Shown: one piece after another, positions 29,026 through 37,987 of the stretch
Layout: every line of letters starts with the position of its first letter
How positions within the stretch are numbered: position 1 is the stretch's first letter
Source of the DNA: Cymbomonas tetramitiformis
Lineage: Eukaryota > Chlorophyta > Pyramimonadophyceae > Pyramimonadales > Pyramimonadaceae
Length of the DNA stretch: 64,000 nt
Assembly (NCBI GenBank): GCA_001247695.2
Contig: LGRX02035499.1
Coordinates: 1 to 64,000 of the forward strand
Reading direction: 5' to 3'
Made by a program: the position numbers and the translations under genes
The notes under the pieces: model-generated
Told to the model about the DNA's origin: nothing
Seen by the model: only the letters and a program-made list of their open reading frames with translations
Database searches by the model: none

Positions 29026-29927
29026 GTCCTTCGAGGCTGCAGCACCTCGCACAGAAGCGCCCGCGAGGCGGCGCACACTTGCAACACTCTCATCAGCTGA
29101 CAGGGCGCGCTCACGCGCCTTCGCCGTTTGGAGCGGGCGGTGAACGCCGCCCAGAGGTTTTTTTTACGCACGCGCACGAGCATCATGGAACCTACTGTCA
29201 TGTCTTCGAAGGCGTACACGGGATGCGGACATTTTTTGGGCGCGTCGATTCTGACCAGAATACTCCATCTCATTGAACGATGCTCCCCTGTCGTGATCGT
29301 GATGTACCCAAAAGGCACGACGGGCACGCGCGTCGAGTTTCGCGTGCAGTAAGTCACCAGCAACGCGCGAACGTCGGCACTGTCGACCACGTTTTGCAGC
29401 GTGCGGTCGTACTCCGGTCGCCAGGTGCCGTAAATGTCAAGGGCTAGGGCCTGTGCGTAACATGCGCTACGGGCGGTGGCGTGCAGACTGTTAGGCGCGT
29501 CGCGGGATAGACGCAAAAGCTCGTACACATCGCTCTGTTTGGACCCACGACGATGCGCGGCGCGTACGCTCGTTGTCGTGTGCACCACCACGTCACCTTC
29601 GACGGCGAGCGCGATGAGGGCGGTCGCGTCTTGATTCGCTTGGTATATATCCTCGATCCCTTTTTGTCGCAACGCGCGAGAGGTCGAACCCGCAGCGCCG
29701 TCTAGCACTAAAGCGGATCTCACGCCGGACCTGTGACACGCATTGGCAAACTGCAGGTTCCGTTTGTGAGCTCGCTCGCAGAGCTGGTTGGCCTCATCCG
29801 CGCGCTTAGCCGATGCGATACGACCGAACACGTCGATCGTGCCGGATTGTGAGAACAGGGCCCAGTCGGGCAGGGTGTAACGCGCGCCGTCGTCCAACGT
29901 CACGACGCGCAGGACGACACGAGCCAT
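28845..29927 (-). CDS. Rossmann-type methyltransferase-like protein
   Basis: A 360-aa protein from the ATG at 29927; a GTG lies seven codons upstream. Residues about 70-95 (ALVLDGAAGSTSRALRQKGI..IYQANQD) resemble a class I SAM-dependent methyltransferase motif I with its following acidic loop. LALDIYGTWRPE near 160 could be motif IV, and ALLVTYCTRNS near 190 the next strand. The C-terminal 150 residues are basic and could bind nucleic acid. Fold assignment is by pattern only; the substrate is unknown. Confidence 0.6.
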   Translation of the reverse strand: MARVVLRVVTLDDGARYTLPDWALFSQSGTIDVFGRIASAKRADEANQLCERAHKRNLQFANACHRSGVRSALVLDGAAGSTSRALRQKGIEDIYQANQDATALIALAVEGDVVVHTTTSVRAAHRRGSKQSDVYELLRLSRDAPNSLHATARSACYAQALALDIYGTWRPEYDRTLQNVVDSADVRALLVTYCTRNSTRVPVVPFGYITITTGEHRSMRWSILVRIDAPKKCPHPVYAFEDMTVGSMMLVRVRKKNLWAAFTARSKRRRRVSAPCQLMRVLQVCAASRALLCEVLQPRRTHFMDDLLMYRKAAFTVGTMRARVHHDRVHVMLAWDPEHNDIKDALPLNIRKKIERSMYS

Positions 29928-30118
29928 CGATTTCGGTGTGGTATGCACCTGGTACTGTAGCCTACCACGCGCACCTCCACCGGCGTGTTATCGACGGAGC
30001 TGGTGCAGTTGAAGCAGAACGCTGACACGGTCAAACGTAGTCCCACCACACGGTCGTACACCCTTCTATCTACGACGTCGAAAAGTGAATGCTTCGTCCG
30101 CGCGGCAAGTTGCGCCAT
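29900..30118 (-). CDS. Small unknown frame upstream (tentative)
   Basis: A 72-codon frame from the ATG at 30118 (LTVSAFCFNCTSSVDNTPVEVRVVGY). Its end overlaps the start of the methyltransferase-like gene in another frame. It may be an upstream exon or short ORF. I see no family. Confidence 0.3.
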   Translation of the reverse strand: MAQLAARTKHSLFDVVDRRVYDRVVGLRLTVSAFCFNCTSSVDNTPVEVRVVGYSTRCIPHRNRWLVSSCAS

Positions 30119-30232
30119 GGCTGATTGCTATGCGGCTCACAGCGCCGTGGTGTGTTGCGGGTATGGGTGGTTCAATTGTTCCCTCGCGTTAATAATTACA
30201 TTAAAGTGTACGAAAGTTTTTGTGCAAACGCC

Positions 30233-30937
30233 TCACGAGACCGGCAGCGCGATCTGGCGTGGCGCGGAGGGAAGCTCCGTATCATCCTCCAACACGAAAT
30301 AGTTGACCGATGGCGGTACTGTGGTGGGCGCGGCGTTTAAAATTTTGTTGGGCGCAACGTCTTGCGGGTGTTCATCGGCCTTAGGCTCCCGCAAATACGC
30401 ATCGAGCTCGTACTCCAGCGAGTGGGTATCGGCGTCGTGCTCCGCGCCGCCGTATAACGGCACTTCGCCGAGCGCCGTCATCGCCTGCCTTACGTCCGCC
30501 GACGCGTCGTTCAGGTCGCTCATCTGGTCGACCATTTTGTCGATGTCGGACGTCATGCCGTCGAAGTCGCCGAGGCCTCTGTGCGCCACCGCCGTCGCGT
30601 CCCTCAGTGCGCCCGTCGTGGCGCACACGTCGCGGTCAATTTGCAATCGGTCGATCATCTGTTCGCACGCGGCGTGCAACGCCTTGTGTTGCTTGAGTTT
30701 CATATCGTTTCGTTTTTGGGCTTTCAGAAGGTCCAGCGCGGCTGTGCGCAGATTTCGGCTCATGGCCTGTTTGATACGCGTCTCGTACTGCTGTCCGACC
30801 CGGTCCAGTTTGTTGATATCCACCATATGCAGATCGCGCTGCAGTTCGACACGGTTCAGGGCCACCTCCTTTTGACACGCCGGGTACATAAAATTCATGC
30901 ACGTGTTCCATGCGATCCTGGCTCGTGAGGTGCACAT
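30233..30937 (-). CDS. ESCRT-III / Snf7 (CHMP)-like protein
   Basis: A 234-aa protein, the usual length of the family, with an ATG at 30937. Residues about 25-165 show the Snf7 pattern: a basic amphipathic helix pair (RTAALDLLKAQKRNDMKLKQ), a long second helix, then the acidic linker signature (DIDKMVDQMSDLNDASADVR) and DTHSLEYELDAYL. The C-terminal ELPSAPRQIALP recalls the ELP.VP motif of Snf7/CHMP4. Family members polymerise on membranes to drive neck scission in budding, abscission and virus release, with Vps4 disassembling them. The MIM region is not clear. It is transcribed divergently from the gene at 31,056 across a palindromic (TA)n promoter. A host gene carried within the block, or a gene captured by a virus, are both possible. 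Confidence 0.7.
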   Translation of the reverse strand: MCTSRARIAWNTCMNFMYPACQKEVALNRVELQRDLHMVDINKLDRVGQQYETRIKQAMSRNLRTAALDLLKAQKRNDMKLKQHKALHAACEQMIDRLQIDRDVCATTGALRDATAVAHRGLGDFDGMTSDIDKMVDQMSDLNDASADVRQAMTALGEVPLYGGAEHDADTHSLEYELDAYLREPKADEHPQDVAPNKILNAAPTTVPPSVNYFVLEDDTELPSAPRQIALPVS

Positions 30938-30980
30938 TGCACCGCCAAAAGGATCTCAATACTGCGCGGAACCGCGCGTG

Positions 30981-31002
30981 CGTGTATATATATATATACA
31001 CG
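30981..31002. promoter_or_regulatory. Palindromic bidirectional promoter core
   Basis: A 22-bp perfect palindrome, CGTG-(TA)7-CACG, sits 44 bp from the ATG of the ESCRT-III-like gene (minus) and 54 bp from the ATG at 31056 (plus). It is symmetrical and placed to serve both genes. Confidence 0.6.
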
Positions 31003-31055
31003 TGCACTTACCGGATCACGAACACACGCGCGCGTACTCGGTCGTATATCGCAAA

Positions 31056-31901
31056 ATGCCAAAGTTCGTATACCATCTTGGGTACGTCGTCCAAGCTCGC
31101 GAGGACTCGTATTACAAATACGACAACTACCGAAATAGCATTTTCGTGGGACCAGCAGAATACAAAGGGGGAGTTTGTGATAATGGTAACGCTGATGAAC
31201 GCGAAAAACTCAAGGACGCCTTTCGAAATTACAAGAATGATTACGTCAAAAACACGTCCAAAAAAATATTGCTTCGCAGATACGCGAGCCAAGATTCGCC
31301 AGAATACTTAAAGTCATTAAATGTTTACGGTACAGAATGGTCTATGATATATCACGAGGAGCCCTTGGGGGGCGATGTAGATTTGACAGGTAAAATGCAG
31401 GCGCAGTGGTTGCTGCATCTGTGTCGATACAACGGGCGCTCTAGAGGCGCCATCGGGGATTGCAAGATACCGTTGACAAAAGAGCATTTCGTGGACACGT
31501 GCATGCCCAGTGGCGTGAACGACAACGTTACGGTGTGGTGTATCGTCACGAAGGCTGTCGGCGAGTACACACTTCACGTCACCAAACGCACGCCCATCGC
31601 ACCAGCGTACGAGTTGACGTTGTTGGATAGCGACACCCATACGCCCTCTGTTGATAACGTGATTCTCTGGCGCGTGCAAAACGATGACCGAAAGCGCGCT
31701 GACGCCGTGATCGCGTCTCTGACGCGCGCGACGTGGCGATGCGCAAGTCTTGACGAATCTGGTGTGTGGCACGATCGTGGCACGGTCGAGCGACGTCATG
31801 ATCTTTTAATCGCACGATTACGAAAATCTAGAGACGCCGTGGACTTGATGCGTGGTCGTTTACTTAACGTGGCTACTGTGATTGAACGCAATTTTTTTTA
31901 A
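31056..31901 (+). CDS. Unknown 281-aa protein
   Basis: ATG at 31056; the longer frame upstream is antisense to the divergent gene. The N-terminal 60 residues are Tyr/Asp-rich (FVYHLGYVVQARED, YKYDNYRN). The rest mixes beta-like and helical segments (NVTVWCIVTKAVGEYTLHV, ARLRKSRDAVDLMRGRLLN). No family is recognised. It shares the palindromic promoter with the ESCRT-III-like gene. Confidence 0.65.
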   Translation: MPKFVYHLGYVVQAREDSYYKYDNYRNSIFVGPAEYKGGVCDNGNADEREKLKDAFRNYKNDYVKNTSKKILLRRYASQDSPEYLKSLNVYGTEWSMIYHEEPLGGDVDLTGKMQAQWLLHLCRYNGRSRGAIGDCKIPLTKEHFVDTCMPSGVNDNVTVWCIVTKAVGEYTLHVTKRTPIAPAYELTLLDSDTHTPSVDNVILWRVQNDDRKRADAVIASLTRATWRCASLDESGVWHDRGTVERRHDLLIARLRKSRDAVDLMRGRLLNVATVIERNFF

Positions 31902-31978
31902 AAGCATACAAGCGCATTTAAAAAAAAGTCGCCGACACGTACGATTTAATCTCCGGGGTCGTGCATAGACGCGTCGCG

Positions 31979-33226
31979 ATGGCGGACGACGGGATCACGG
32001 CGCGGACGCGCATCGCGCACGAAGCGCTTAACGTGGTCATTCAGGTTTGTCACCGCTTGGTGCTTAACTCGCGACCGCACGTGCCGGTGGTGCACACGTA
32101 TTGTCACAGACGGTCACGCCTATCAAAGTACGACCAAATGTACGCGTGCATGCACGCGACGTACGTGCTGCAGAAAATCACGCGTCAAAGAGCGACACCC
32201 ACGTCCGCGCACAGACGCTACGATTTCAACAGCATGGCATACGCGACGACTCGTACCGACTGCAAATTCATCACATGGTGCGAGTCCGGCGCGGACCGCG
32301 ATACGTCGATCGGGTCGTCGGATACGGACACGGACGATGACGAGACGGAACGCGCGCACGCGGAGCTGATGCTGCGCAGCGTCGAATTTTTTCGTGAGGC
32401 GGTGCTCCTGACTCTGCATACCCCTGAAACGTTAGAGAACCTGCACGTGTTGCACCTGATCAACATGCCCGTCGAGGATCCCAACATCACGCGCGTGATA
32501 ACGAAACTTCAAAACTGTAGGTACCTGAACGAACTCGTTTTGGACGGTGTACGTACGATCTCGACATCGGCGAACGGCCCGCCGGTGACGGCGAGCGCCA
32601 CGATCGAGATGGCGTCGCTGCGCACGTTCGTCGCGCGCTGTTGCGGCCCAAGCATGTGGCCGATGATCAGCACGTACGCGCGTGCGAGCGCGTTGCACAC
32701 GCTGCATCTGCAGGAAGTTCACGTTTTTGGGTGCGCCGGATGGGAGTTCGCCGCGTCCCTACGCGTGGTCCGTCTGGTGCGTCTCACGTCCAGCGACGTA
32801 GATTTATACCTGGCCGTGAAACGTTTACCGAAGCTCGCGGATTGCTCCATTATCAACTGCCTGGACGCGTTGCCCGCGTCGGATCTGTTCGATCGGTTTT
32901 TACCCGCGTGGAACCGTACGTCGCACGCCACGCTCACCGTATTACGCGTGGATGTGTACGTATCTTGGGCGCGTAATCCGACGTTGCGCGCCTTTATCCA
33001 AGAACACGATCCGTGCATGTATCGTCTGTGGTCGCGCTTCTACCATGCTTTTCGGTCAAACGTCGGATCGTTACATATGCGCCTTTGCACCGACATCTAC
33101 ACGATACGAACCACGAATAGCGAGTTTGGGTATGCGCAAAATCTGAACGACGTGATGGCTGATTTGGCGAGTGGCGCGCGCTGTTGCGACGCGATTGGTC
33201 TCACAAAAAAAAGGAAAATGGGTTAG
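31979..33226 (+). CDS. LRR-like protein
   Basis: A 415-aa protein from the ATG at 31979 (the frame has a GTG six codons earlier). Residues about 150-290 contain degenerate leucine-rich repeats (LENLHVLHLINM, YLNELVLDGVRT, SLRTFVARC, ALHTLHLQEVH, SLRVVRLVRL) of the cysteine-containing F-box/LRR spacing. An acidic stretch (DTDTDDDETERAH) precedes them. No F-box is seen at the start; the first 60 residues are short and basic. It might act as an adaptor with the other F-box proteins; that is inference. Confidence 0.6.
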   Translation: MADDGITARTRIAHEALNVVIQVCHRLVLNSRPHVPVVHTYCHRRSRLSKYDQMYACMHATYVLQKITRQRATPTSAHRRYDFNSMAYATTRTDCKFITWCESGADRDTSIGSSDTDTDDDETERAHAELMLRSVEFFREAVLLTLHTPETLENLHVLHLINMPVEDPNITRVITKLQNCRYLNELVLDGVRTISTSANGPPVTASATIEMASLRTFVARCCGPSMWPMISTYARASALHTLHLQEVHVFGCAGWEFAASLRVVRLVRLTSSDVDLYLAVKRLPKLADCSIINCLDALPASDLFDRFLPAWNRTSHATLTVLRVDVYVSWARNPTLRAFIQEHDPCMYRLWSRFYHAFRSNVGSLHMRLCTDIYTIRTTNSEFGYAQNLNDVMADLASGARCCDAIGLTKKRKMG

Positions 33227-33383
33227 ACGGTCGATGTATGCTACTGTATGCCACCGTGGCGTTATGGATTGGGAGATGGCGTTGTCAAAGAAACTCGATA
33301 CGCCACGCTGAACTTCGGCCTAGGTGGGTACAAATAACAGTCGCTGAAAGCATGTTTCATTTTTTTCAGAACCGACTGCAGCG

Positions 33384-34532
33384 ATGCAGACACAACCACG
33401 TAACATCACGCCGCTGAATAACTCCGTGGCCACCGGTCGTCGCGCAACAGAAAATTTAGATGTGTACGTCACGCAGATGATCCAGTTAGCGCGTACGCTG
33501 GATAAAATCAGCGGTGAAACGAACGACGACATATTGCGCCGTAGTACCCGTACGGACTGTCTCGCTGTGCATGTATTGTTACACACAGCGATAGGAGATC
33601 GCATCACCAAATTTACGGACAACAAGCAGTACAAACGTACGCACATGTCTCTGATCGCGTACGTGCGAAATAAGTCAACTTCTTTATGCAAAAACTGCAC
33701 CGCGCGCGACCTAAAGAATTGCGCGCATCGCCAAATCAACAACGTGTTTTTAGACGTGGTTAGTAAAAGCTCCACGTCCTTACAAAAAAACATATTGCAA
33801 TACGCGGAGCACTTGTACATACTGCACCTGTTTTTCGGCGACGACAAAGCTTTTTTCCTCACACCTCGTGCAACCATGGCCGAGGCGCTCGTCGCCAGAT
33901 ACACGCGATGCAAGTATCCGTGCGTCACGTTGAACGTCGCCTACGACGCGTCACGACTGTCGAAGTTCACTGTGCCCCCAAGATGCGTGTGTGTCCACTG
34001 TGCCCCGGATGCGTGTATGTCCTTTGTGCCCCCAAGATGCTTGTGTGTCCACCATGCCCCCAAATGCGTGTGTGTCCACTTGTGCCCCCAAGATGCTTGT
34101 GTGTCCACCATGCCCCCAGATGCGTGTGTCTTCATAGTGCCTCCCGTTCACGTGTGTCATGCAGTGCCCCAAAATGCGTGTGTCAGCATGCTTTTAGGAT
34201 GCGTGTCGTCACTTTGTGCCCCCAAGATGCTTGCGTGTCCACCATGCCCCCCCAGATCCGTGTGTGTTTCACAGTGCCCCCCCGGATGCGTGTGTGTCCA
34301 CTGTGCCCCCCCAGACGCGTGTCTGTCCACTGTGCCCCCAAGATGCTTGTGTGTCCACCATGCCCCCCTAGATGCGTGTGTCTTTATAGTGCCTCCCAGA
34401 TGCGTGTGTCTTCACAATGCCGCCCAGAGGGAAGCCAAGTCAGGCACCTTTCTGTCCGGGGGCTACAGTGCTTCACTTGCTGGCTCCTTTTTACATTCAA
34501 TAAATGAGCCAGTTCCCTTTTTTGCGGTGTAA
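33384..34532 (+). pseudogene. Unknown protein truncated by minisatellite
   Basis: Starts with ATG at 33384. The first 193 codons (to about 33,962) read as ordinary protein, with a Cys motif (CKNCTARDLKNCAH). From 33,965 the frame runs on through the 28-bp minisatellite, which is not ordinary coding sequence (VPPRCVCVHCAPDACM and similar), to 34,532. The gene appears to have lost its normal 3' end at the edge of the block. Confidence 0.65.
33968..34436. repeat. 28-bp minisatellite array
   Basis: About 17 degenerate copies of a 26-30-bp unit (core GTGCCCCCAAGATGCGTGTG, then a TCCACT-type end). Variants have runs of up to seven C. The same unit forms the first 21 bases of the window. Confidence 0.9.
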
Positions 34533-35454
34533 GTTCCCTTTCATCTTTGATTCTTATCAGTAAGACTATGCCTATCTTCGTGAGTGACCCCGCCTTCTTT
34601 TGGGATATGGCCTCGGGTTGTGCTTTCAGACAAGTTTTATGGGCGGGTCGTACCAGTTGGTGAACCTCTGTAGTGGGGTGAAGGCGGTCATATGTGAATA
34701 CCACCTCTTCCACCAGCATGCTCGTGGCGGGGTGCATCCAGAAGTATCTCTCCGCATCCTTTGCCTTCATCCTCATCTGGGCCCCCTTCCTACTCATAGG
34801 TTTCCAGGAGAACCGAGCTTCCTGGTAGAGATTCCCAATGTTGTGGGCCCTAATCCCCCAGGTGACTCCCTGTGCCTCCAACTGAATCATATCAAAAACT
34901 GGCTGAACCATTTCGATGTCGATGTTAGCAATCAAGATGAAGGGCGCCTTTCCGAGTCCATATGTCAGAGCAGTGGTTGTGATCAAGCTGGGGTTTCCTC
35001 CTGCCTTCTGGGTTGTTTCCTTCACAGCTTTCTTTACGGCTTCCATTTCCTTGTCCGTAATGCCCATCATTCTCCTTCCCGTCTTCCTAAAAAACCTCAT
35101 CTGACCTCTGAGTTCCGCTGGTTCGGTCAACAGGTCATTCATGTCTATTTCATTGGTCAGTTCACCCGATTTGAATGCCTCCGCCAGCCGCTTCAGGCCG
35201 TCCTCATCCGCCAGGTTAGTTTTCCCGGCCAGAAAGGTACCACCTCCTTTGACTCCTTCCTGTGTAACATGCTCCAATATCAACATGCAATAATATTTTT
35301 GTGTGTGCATGCAGAATTTTGCACAATTTATGTTATACTGGGGCTTCCGGTGCTCATTTTCATTTTTTATTTGTATGCTTATAGTGTTTAGTTTACCTTT
35401 ACTGGTGAGTGTGTAATTGGTCAGAATGGCTATACTCATTATAAGTGTAAGCAT
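34384..35454 (-). CDS. Unknown protein in lower-GC sequence
   Basis: A 356-aa frame from the ATG at 35454. Residues about 75-260 look like one well-folded domain: MRFFRKTGRRMMGITDKEME, a helical stretch, TTALTYGLGKAPFILIANID, then GVTWGIRAHNIGNLYQEAR and AERYFWMHPATSMLVEEVVF. The basic patches and all-helical pattern would suit an RNA- or nucleic-acid-binding protein, but I recognise no family. The N-terminal 40 and C-terminal 40 residues are less convincing, and the latter run into the minisatellite. Nothing links it to the gene block on the left. Confidence 0.55.
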   Translation of the reverse strand: MLTLIMSIAILTNYTLTSKGKLNTISIQIKNENEHRKPQYNINCAKFCMHTQKYYCMLILEHVTQEGVKGGGTFLAGKTNLADEDGLKRLAEAFKSGELTNEIDMNDLLTEPAELRGQMRFFRKTGRRMMGITDKEMEAVKKAVKETTQKAGGNPSLITTTALTYGLGKAPFILIANIDIEMVQPVFDMIQLEAQGVTWGIRAHNIGNLYQEARFSWKPMSRKGAQMRMKAKDAERYFWMHPATSMLVEEVVFTYDRLHPTTEVHQLVRPAHKTCLKAQPEAISQKKAGSLTKIGIVLLIRIKDERELTPQKRELAHLLNVKRSQQVKHCSPRTERCLTWLPSGRHCEDTRIWEAL

Positions 35455-35516
35455 ACTATTCTTTGTGTATTTTGTTTTGGCATAACTATTGTATATGGTC
35501 CCTATGGTTCTATTCT

Positions 35517-35798
35517 CTATGACGATTGATCACAGACTGCACATATAGTGTATTCATCATCTCTGACGGAGTGAGTGAAAAGTTGGCCACATATGCCTCC
35601 CATCCAGTTTCCTGTGCATACCCATGTATGGCACTGGCGGCAGCAGTCGATACATCCGATGCATAGTGTATCATACGTGCATTGCCCGCATGAGTATGCC
35701 GTCATTCCATCGAGAAGCTCTATGTCTTTCCCGCATAGATCACAAGGCACATCGTTTACCTGCGAGCAAAACTCATAGTGAGTACTACTCTGTGGCAA
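35517..35798 (-). CDS. ZZ-like zinc-finger ORF
   Basis: A 93-residue frame with 15 Cys and several His. CDLCGKDI..., YSCGQCTYDTLCIGC and the following CC..CH...C have the CX2C pairs and D-x-L-C element of ZZ-type zinc fingers, with further Cys pairs (ICGQLF, CAVC) near the end. There is no ATG; the frame opens with TTG at 35798 after a splice-acceptor-like GCCACAG, so it is probably an internal or last exon. Such domains bind protein partners or histone tails; the role here is unknown. Confidence 0.45.
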   Translation of the reverse strand: MPQSSTHYEFCSQVNDVPCDLCGKDIELLDGMTAYSCGQCTYDTLCIGCIDCCRQCHTWVCTGNWMGGICGQLFTHSVRDDEYTICAVCDQSS

Positions 35799-35846
35799 GC
35801 GGGTGAGCGAGCCTTTGATACAAAGAGCATAGTGCTGAGTGCAATA

Positions 35847-36950
35847 TTAGTCCGAGTGCAATACTAAGGGCACAGAGCTCGGAGGCTTACGGAACATTGT
35901 GTGGCAATTAATAACCCCATGCCTAGGAGCACTATACCCAGGGCACAAGGTAGGAAGAATGAGCTGTCCGTCCCCCTTCATATTGTTCAGATGCCAGTTC
36001 AAAAAGAATATGTAGTCACTGTACAAGGTGCTGTGCACCTGACGGCATGCATGATCAGTCCGTATTCGGGTTGTTGTGCTGGGGGTAGGGGTAGACCGAG
36101 GGCTGCCCCAGGGACACTCACATGGGAGACTTGTGCAGTCCGGGCCTTTTACTTTGTACTCCCTTGGCAAAAAGCCTATGCCATATCTGAAAGACTTTTT
36201 GAAAATCAATCTTTCTTTAGGTTGGACCGGTGCGGGCTTGGTGACAGAGTTTCCATCTGATGCCTCGTACCACCAGCACAATATGGCAGGTACTTCACAA
36301 CCAGCCGCTTTTTCCCGTGTGCAGTGAGTGTTGGAAACGAGAGGCCACTCATTCCTGTGTGATGAGGGTGACATGTGCGGTGTACCGCGCATTTCTGTGT
36401 ATGATAAGTAGCGTGTGTGACCTGCCTCTGAGTTCCATTTATGGTAGCTGACGGGGAAAGCGGACTGCTCATTTATGTGTATGATGGGTGACATAAATTG
36501 CAGGTTTCTCAATCCCGTGTGTGCCAATTGACGTGGGCTACAAACCCCTTGTTTCTTTACATGATGGGCTGCATAGGCACTGGACAGCTCGGTCTTATGT
36601 AAGGTATGTGGCTTCTGCAGCAGGTTGCTCCACTTTTTGTTTGGTGGAAAGCATATACAGCAGGCCGCTCTGTCATAGATATGGTCTATGCCGTGAGCAG
36701 CGTGTTGCTTTTTCCTTTGTATGAGAGGTAATTTCACCAGCAGTCCTTCCGGTTTTGAGTATGATAGATGACATATACAGCATGCAGTTTGATCATGTTT
36801 GTGGTGAGTGGTATAGGTGTTTAGCTTCCCGGTTCTGTGTATGGTGAGTGGTATATGCGACAGTCCTCTGGCATGGGCACCCAACTGCTCAGTTCTGTGT
36901 GTTGTGTATCACACTTTTCGCCGACCGGTCAACGCATGCACCTCTCCGAA
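35847..36950 (-). repeat. First block of roughly 60-bp minisatellite with open frame
   Basis: Degenerate units about 60 bp long (plus-strand core GTGTATGATGGGTGACAT..., recurring near 36,360, 36,410, 36,470, 36,780 and 36,840). The minus strand stays open for 345 codons (35,847-36,884) with His/Thr/Arg-rich units (I-H-R-T-x-x). The 3' part, below 36,290, is not repetitive. Confidence 0.65.
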
Positions 36951-37088
36951 AAAACTCCAGCCGCCTTTATTGTTTTATTATCGCGATAATTTTATGATAA
37001 TGAGTGGCAATTTTTTCGTTCGTATGGTTTTATTACCGTATTTTTCAGGTATATTTTAACACGCGTTTTGCGACGAGCAGTCTTCAGT

Positions 37089-37520
37089 ATGGCAAAAAAA
37101 GCTGGTCGGAAAAATCAGCCAGCTGAACCGCTACTTGTGAGTCTCGAGATCCAGTTGCGACAGGTGTTAAGCAGCGCAGCGTCAGCCTTACATCTGCTGA
37201 AAATCTCGAAGGGGAAGTATGCCACGCTAACGAGGGACTCTGTCAGTTGTCGCGCTGTGGAAGTCAACCCATCGATACTTTCCGACTCACAACTGCTGTC
37301 AAAAAATCTGCTCGAGACCATCCAACTAGTGGAAACCAAAGCACACGCAATAGTTACCACAGCAGAGAGGGTCCTCATCGCAACAAAGAAAAGTGACAAA
37401 GCTGAGTGCGCGAGGGACGCTGCGACCCCATCTGAAAAGGGACCCAGCGCAAAGACACTTCGACGCAAAAATCTTCGTATAGCTCGCAAGGCAGAGGGAC
37501 AGACTGAAAAAGCGACTTAG
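37089..37520 (+). CDS. Small Lys/Ser-rich protein, unknown
   Basis: A 143-aa protein from the ATG at 37089. Helical, with heptad-like Leu (LLVSLEIQLRQVLSSAASALHLLK, ILSDSQLLSKNLLETIQLVETK), so a coiled-coil is likely. The C-terminus is basic (TLRRKNLRIARKAEG). It could bind nucleic acid as an ORF1-like or gag-like element protein, but there is no direct evidence. Confidence 0.45.
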   Translation: MAKKAGRKNQPAEPLLVSLEIQLRQVLSSAASALHLLKISKGKYATLTRDSVSCRAVEVNPSILSDSQLLSKNLLETIQLVETKAHAIVTTAERVLIATKKSDKAECARDAATPSEKGPSAKTLRRKNLRIARKAEGQTEKAT

Positions 37521-37558
37521 AGCCAACAGCCTCTCCTTCATCGTGCGTTGACAGAATA

Positions 37559-37987
37559 ATGAAGGAAGAAATCTCAGAATCTTCAACCAGTTGCCTCACG
37601 ACCCCTGACACAAAAACAGCAGAGATAAAATCGCCGTTTGCAGCAAGTGGAAAGGAGGTCGCGCCTATTGGAGTTAGCAGTGGGAAGGGAGCAGAATTCA
37701 TCACGCCAAAGGCAAAGCCCCAAGCGAATCGCGCTCTTCCCACCTCCACAGGGCAGAAGAGAGGCAAATCCAGCTCTGGTGATAAGGGCAGTAGAGGCGA
37801 ACCAAAGGCGCGTAGACAAATCCTTAAGCGAGACGAGAAAGGAAACACGCGATCTGAATCTCAGCCGCCTGCCAGGACTCCTAGGGAACCATCTCGCAAT
37901 CGTTCTGACTCACTTGACCCCAAGAAGGGGAAGATACTTTTTCGTGGACTGGACCCCCTAGAGCTGTTGTTAAGGAGTGAAGGTTAA
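37559..37987 (+). CDS. Basic disordered protein, unknown
   Basis: A 142-aa frame from the ATG at 37559, in another frame from the preceding one and 38 bp after it. Ser/Pro/Lys/Arg-rich and probably disordered, with a C-terminal KGKILFRGLDPLELLLRSEG. It could be the second half of the same gene across an indel or intron. Confidence 0.4.
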   Translation: MKEEISESSTSCLTTPDTKTAEIKSPFAASGKEVAPIGVSSGKGAEFITPKAKPQANRALPTSTGQKRGKSSSGDKGSRGEPKARRQILKRDEKGNTRSESQPPARTPREPSRNRSDSLDPKKGKILFRGLDPLELLLRSEG

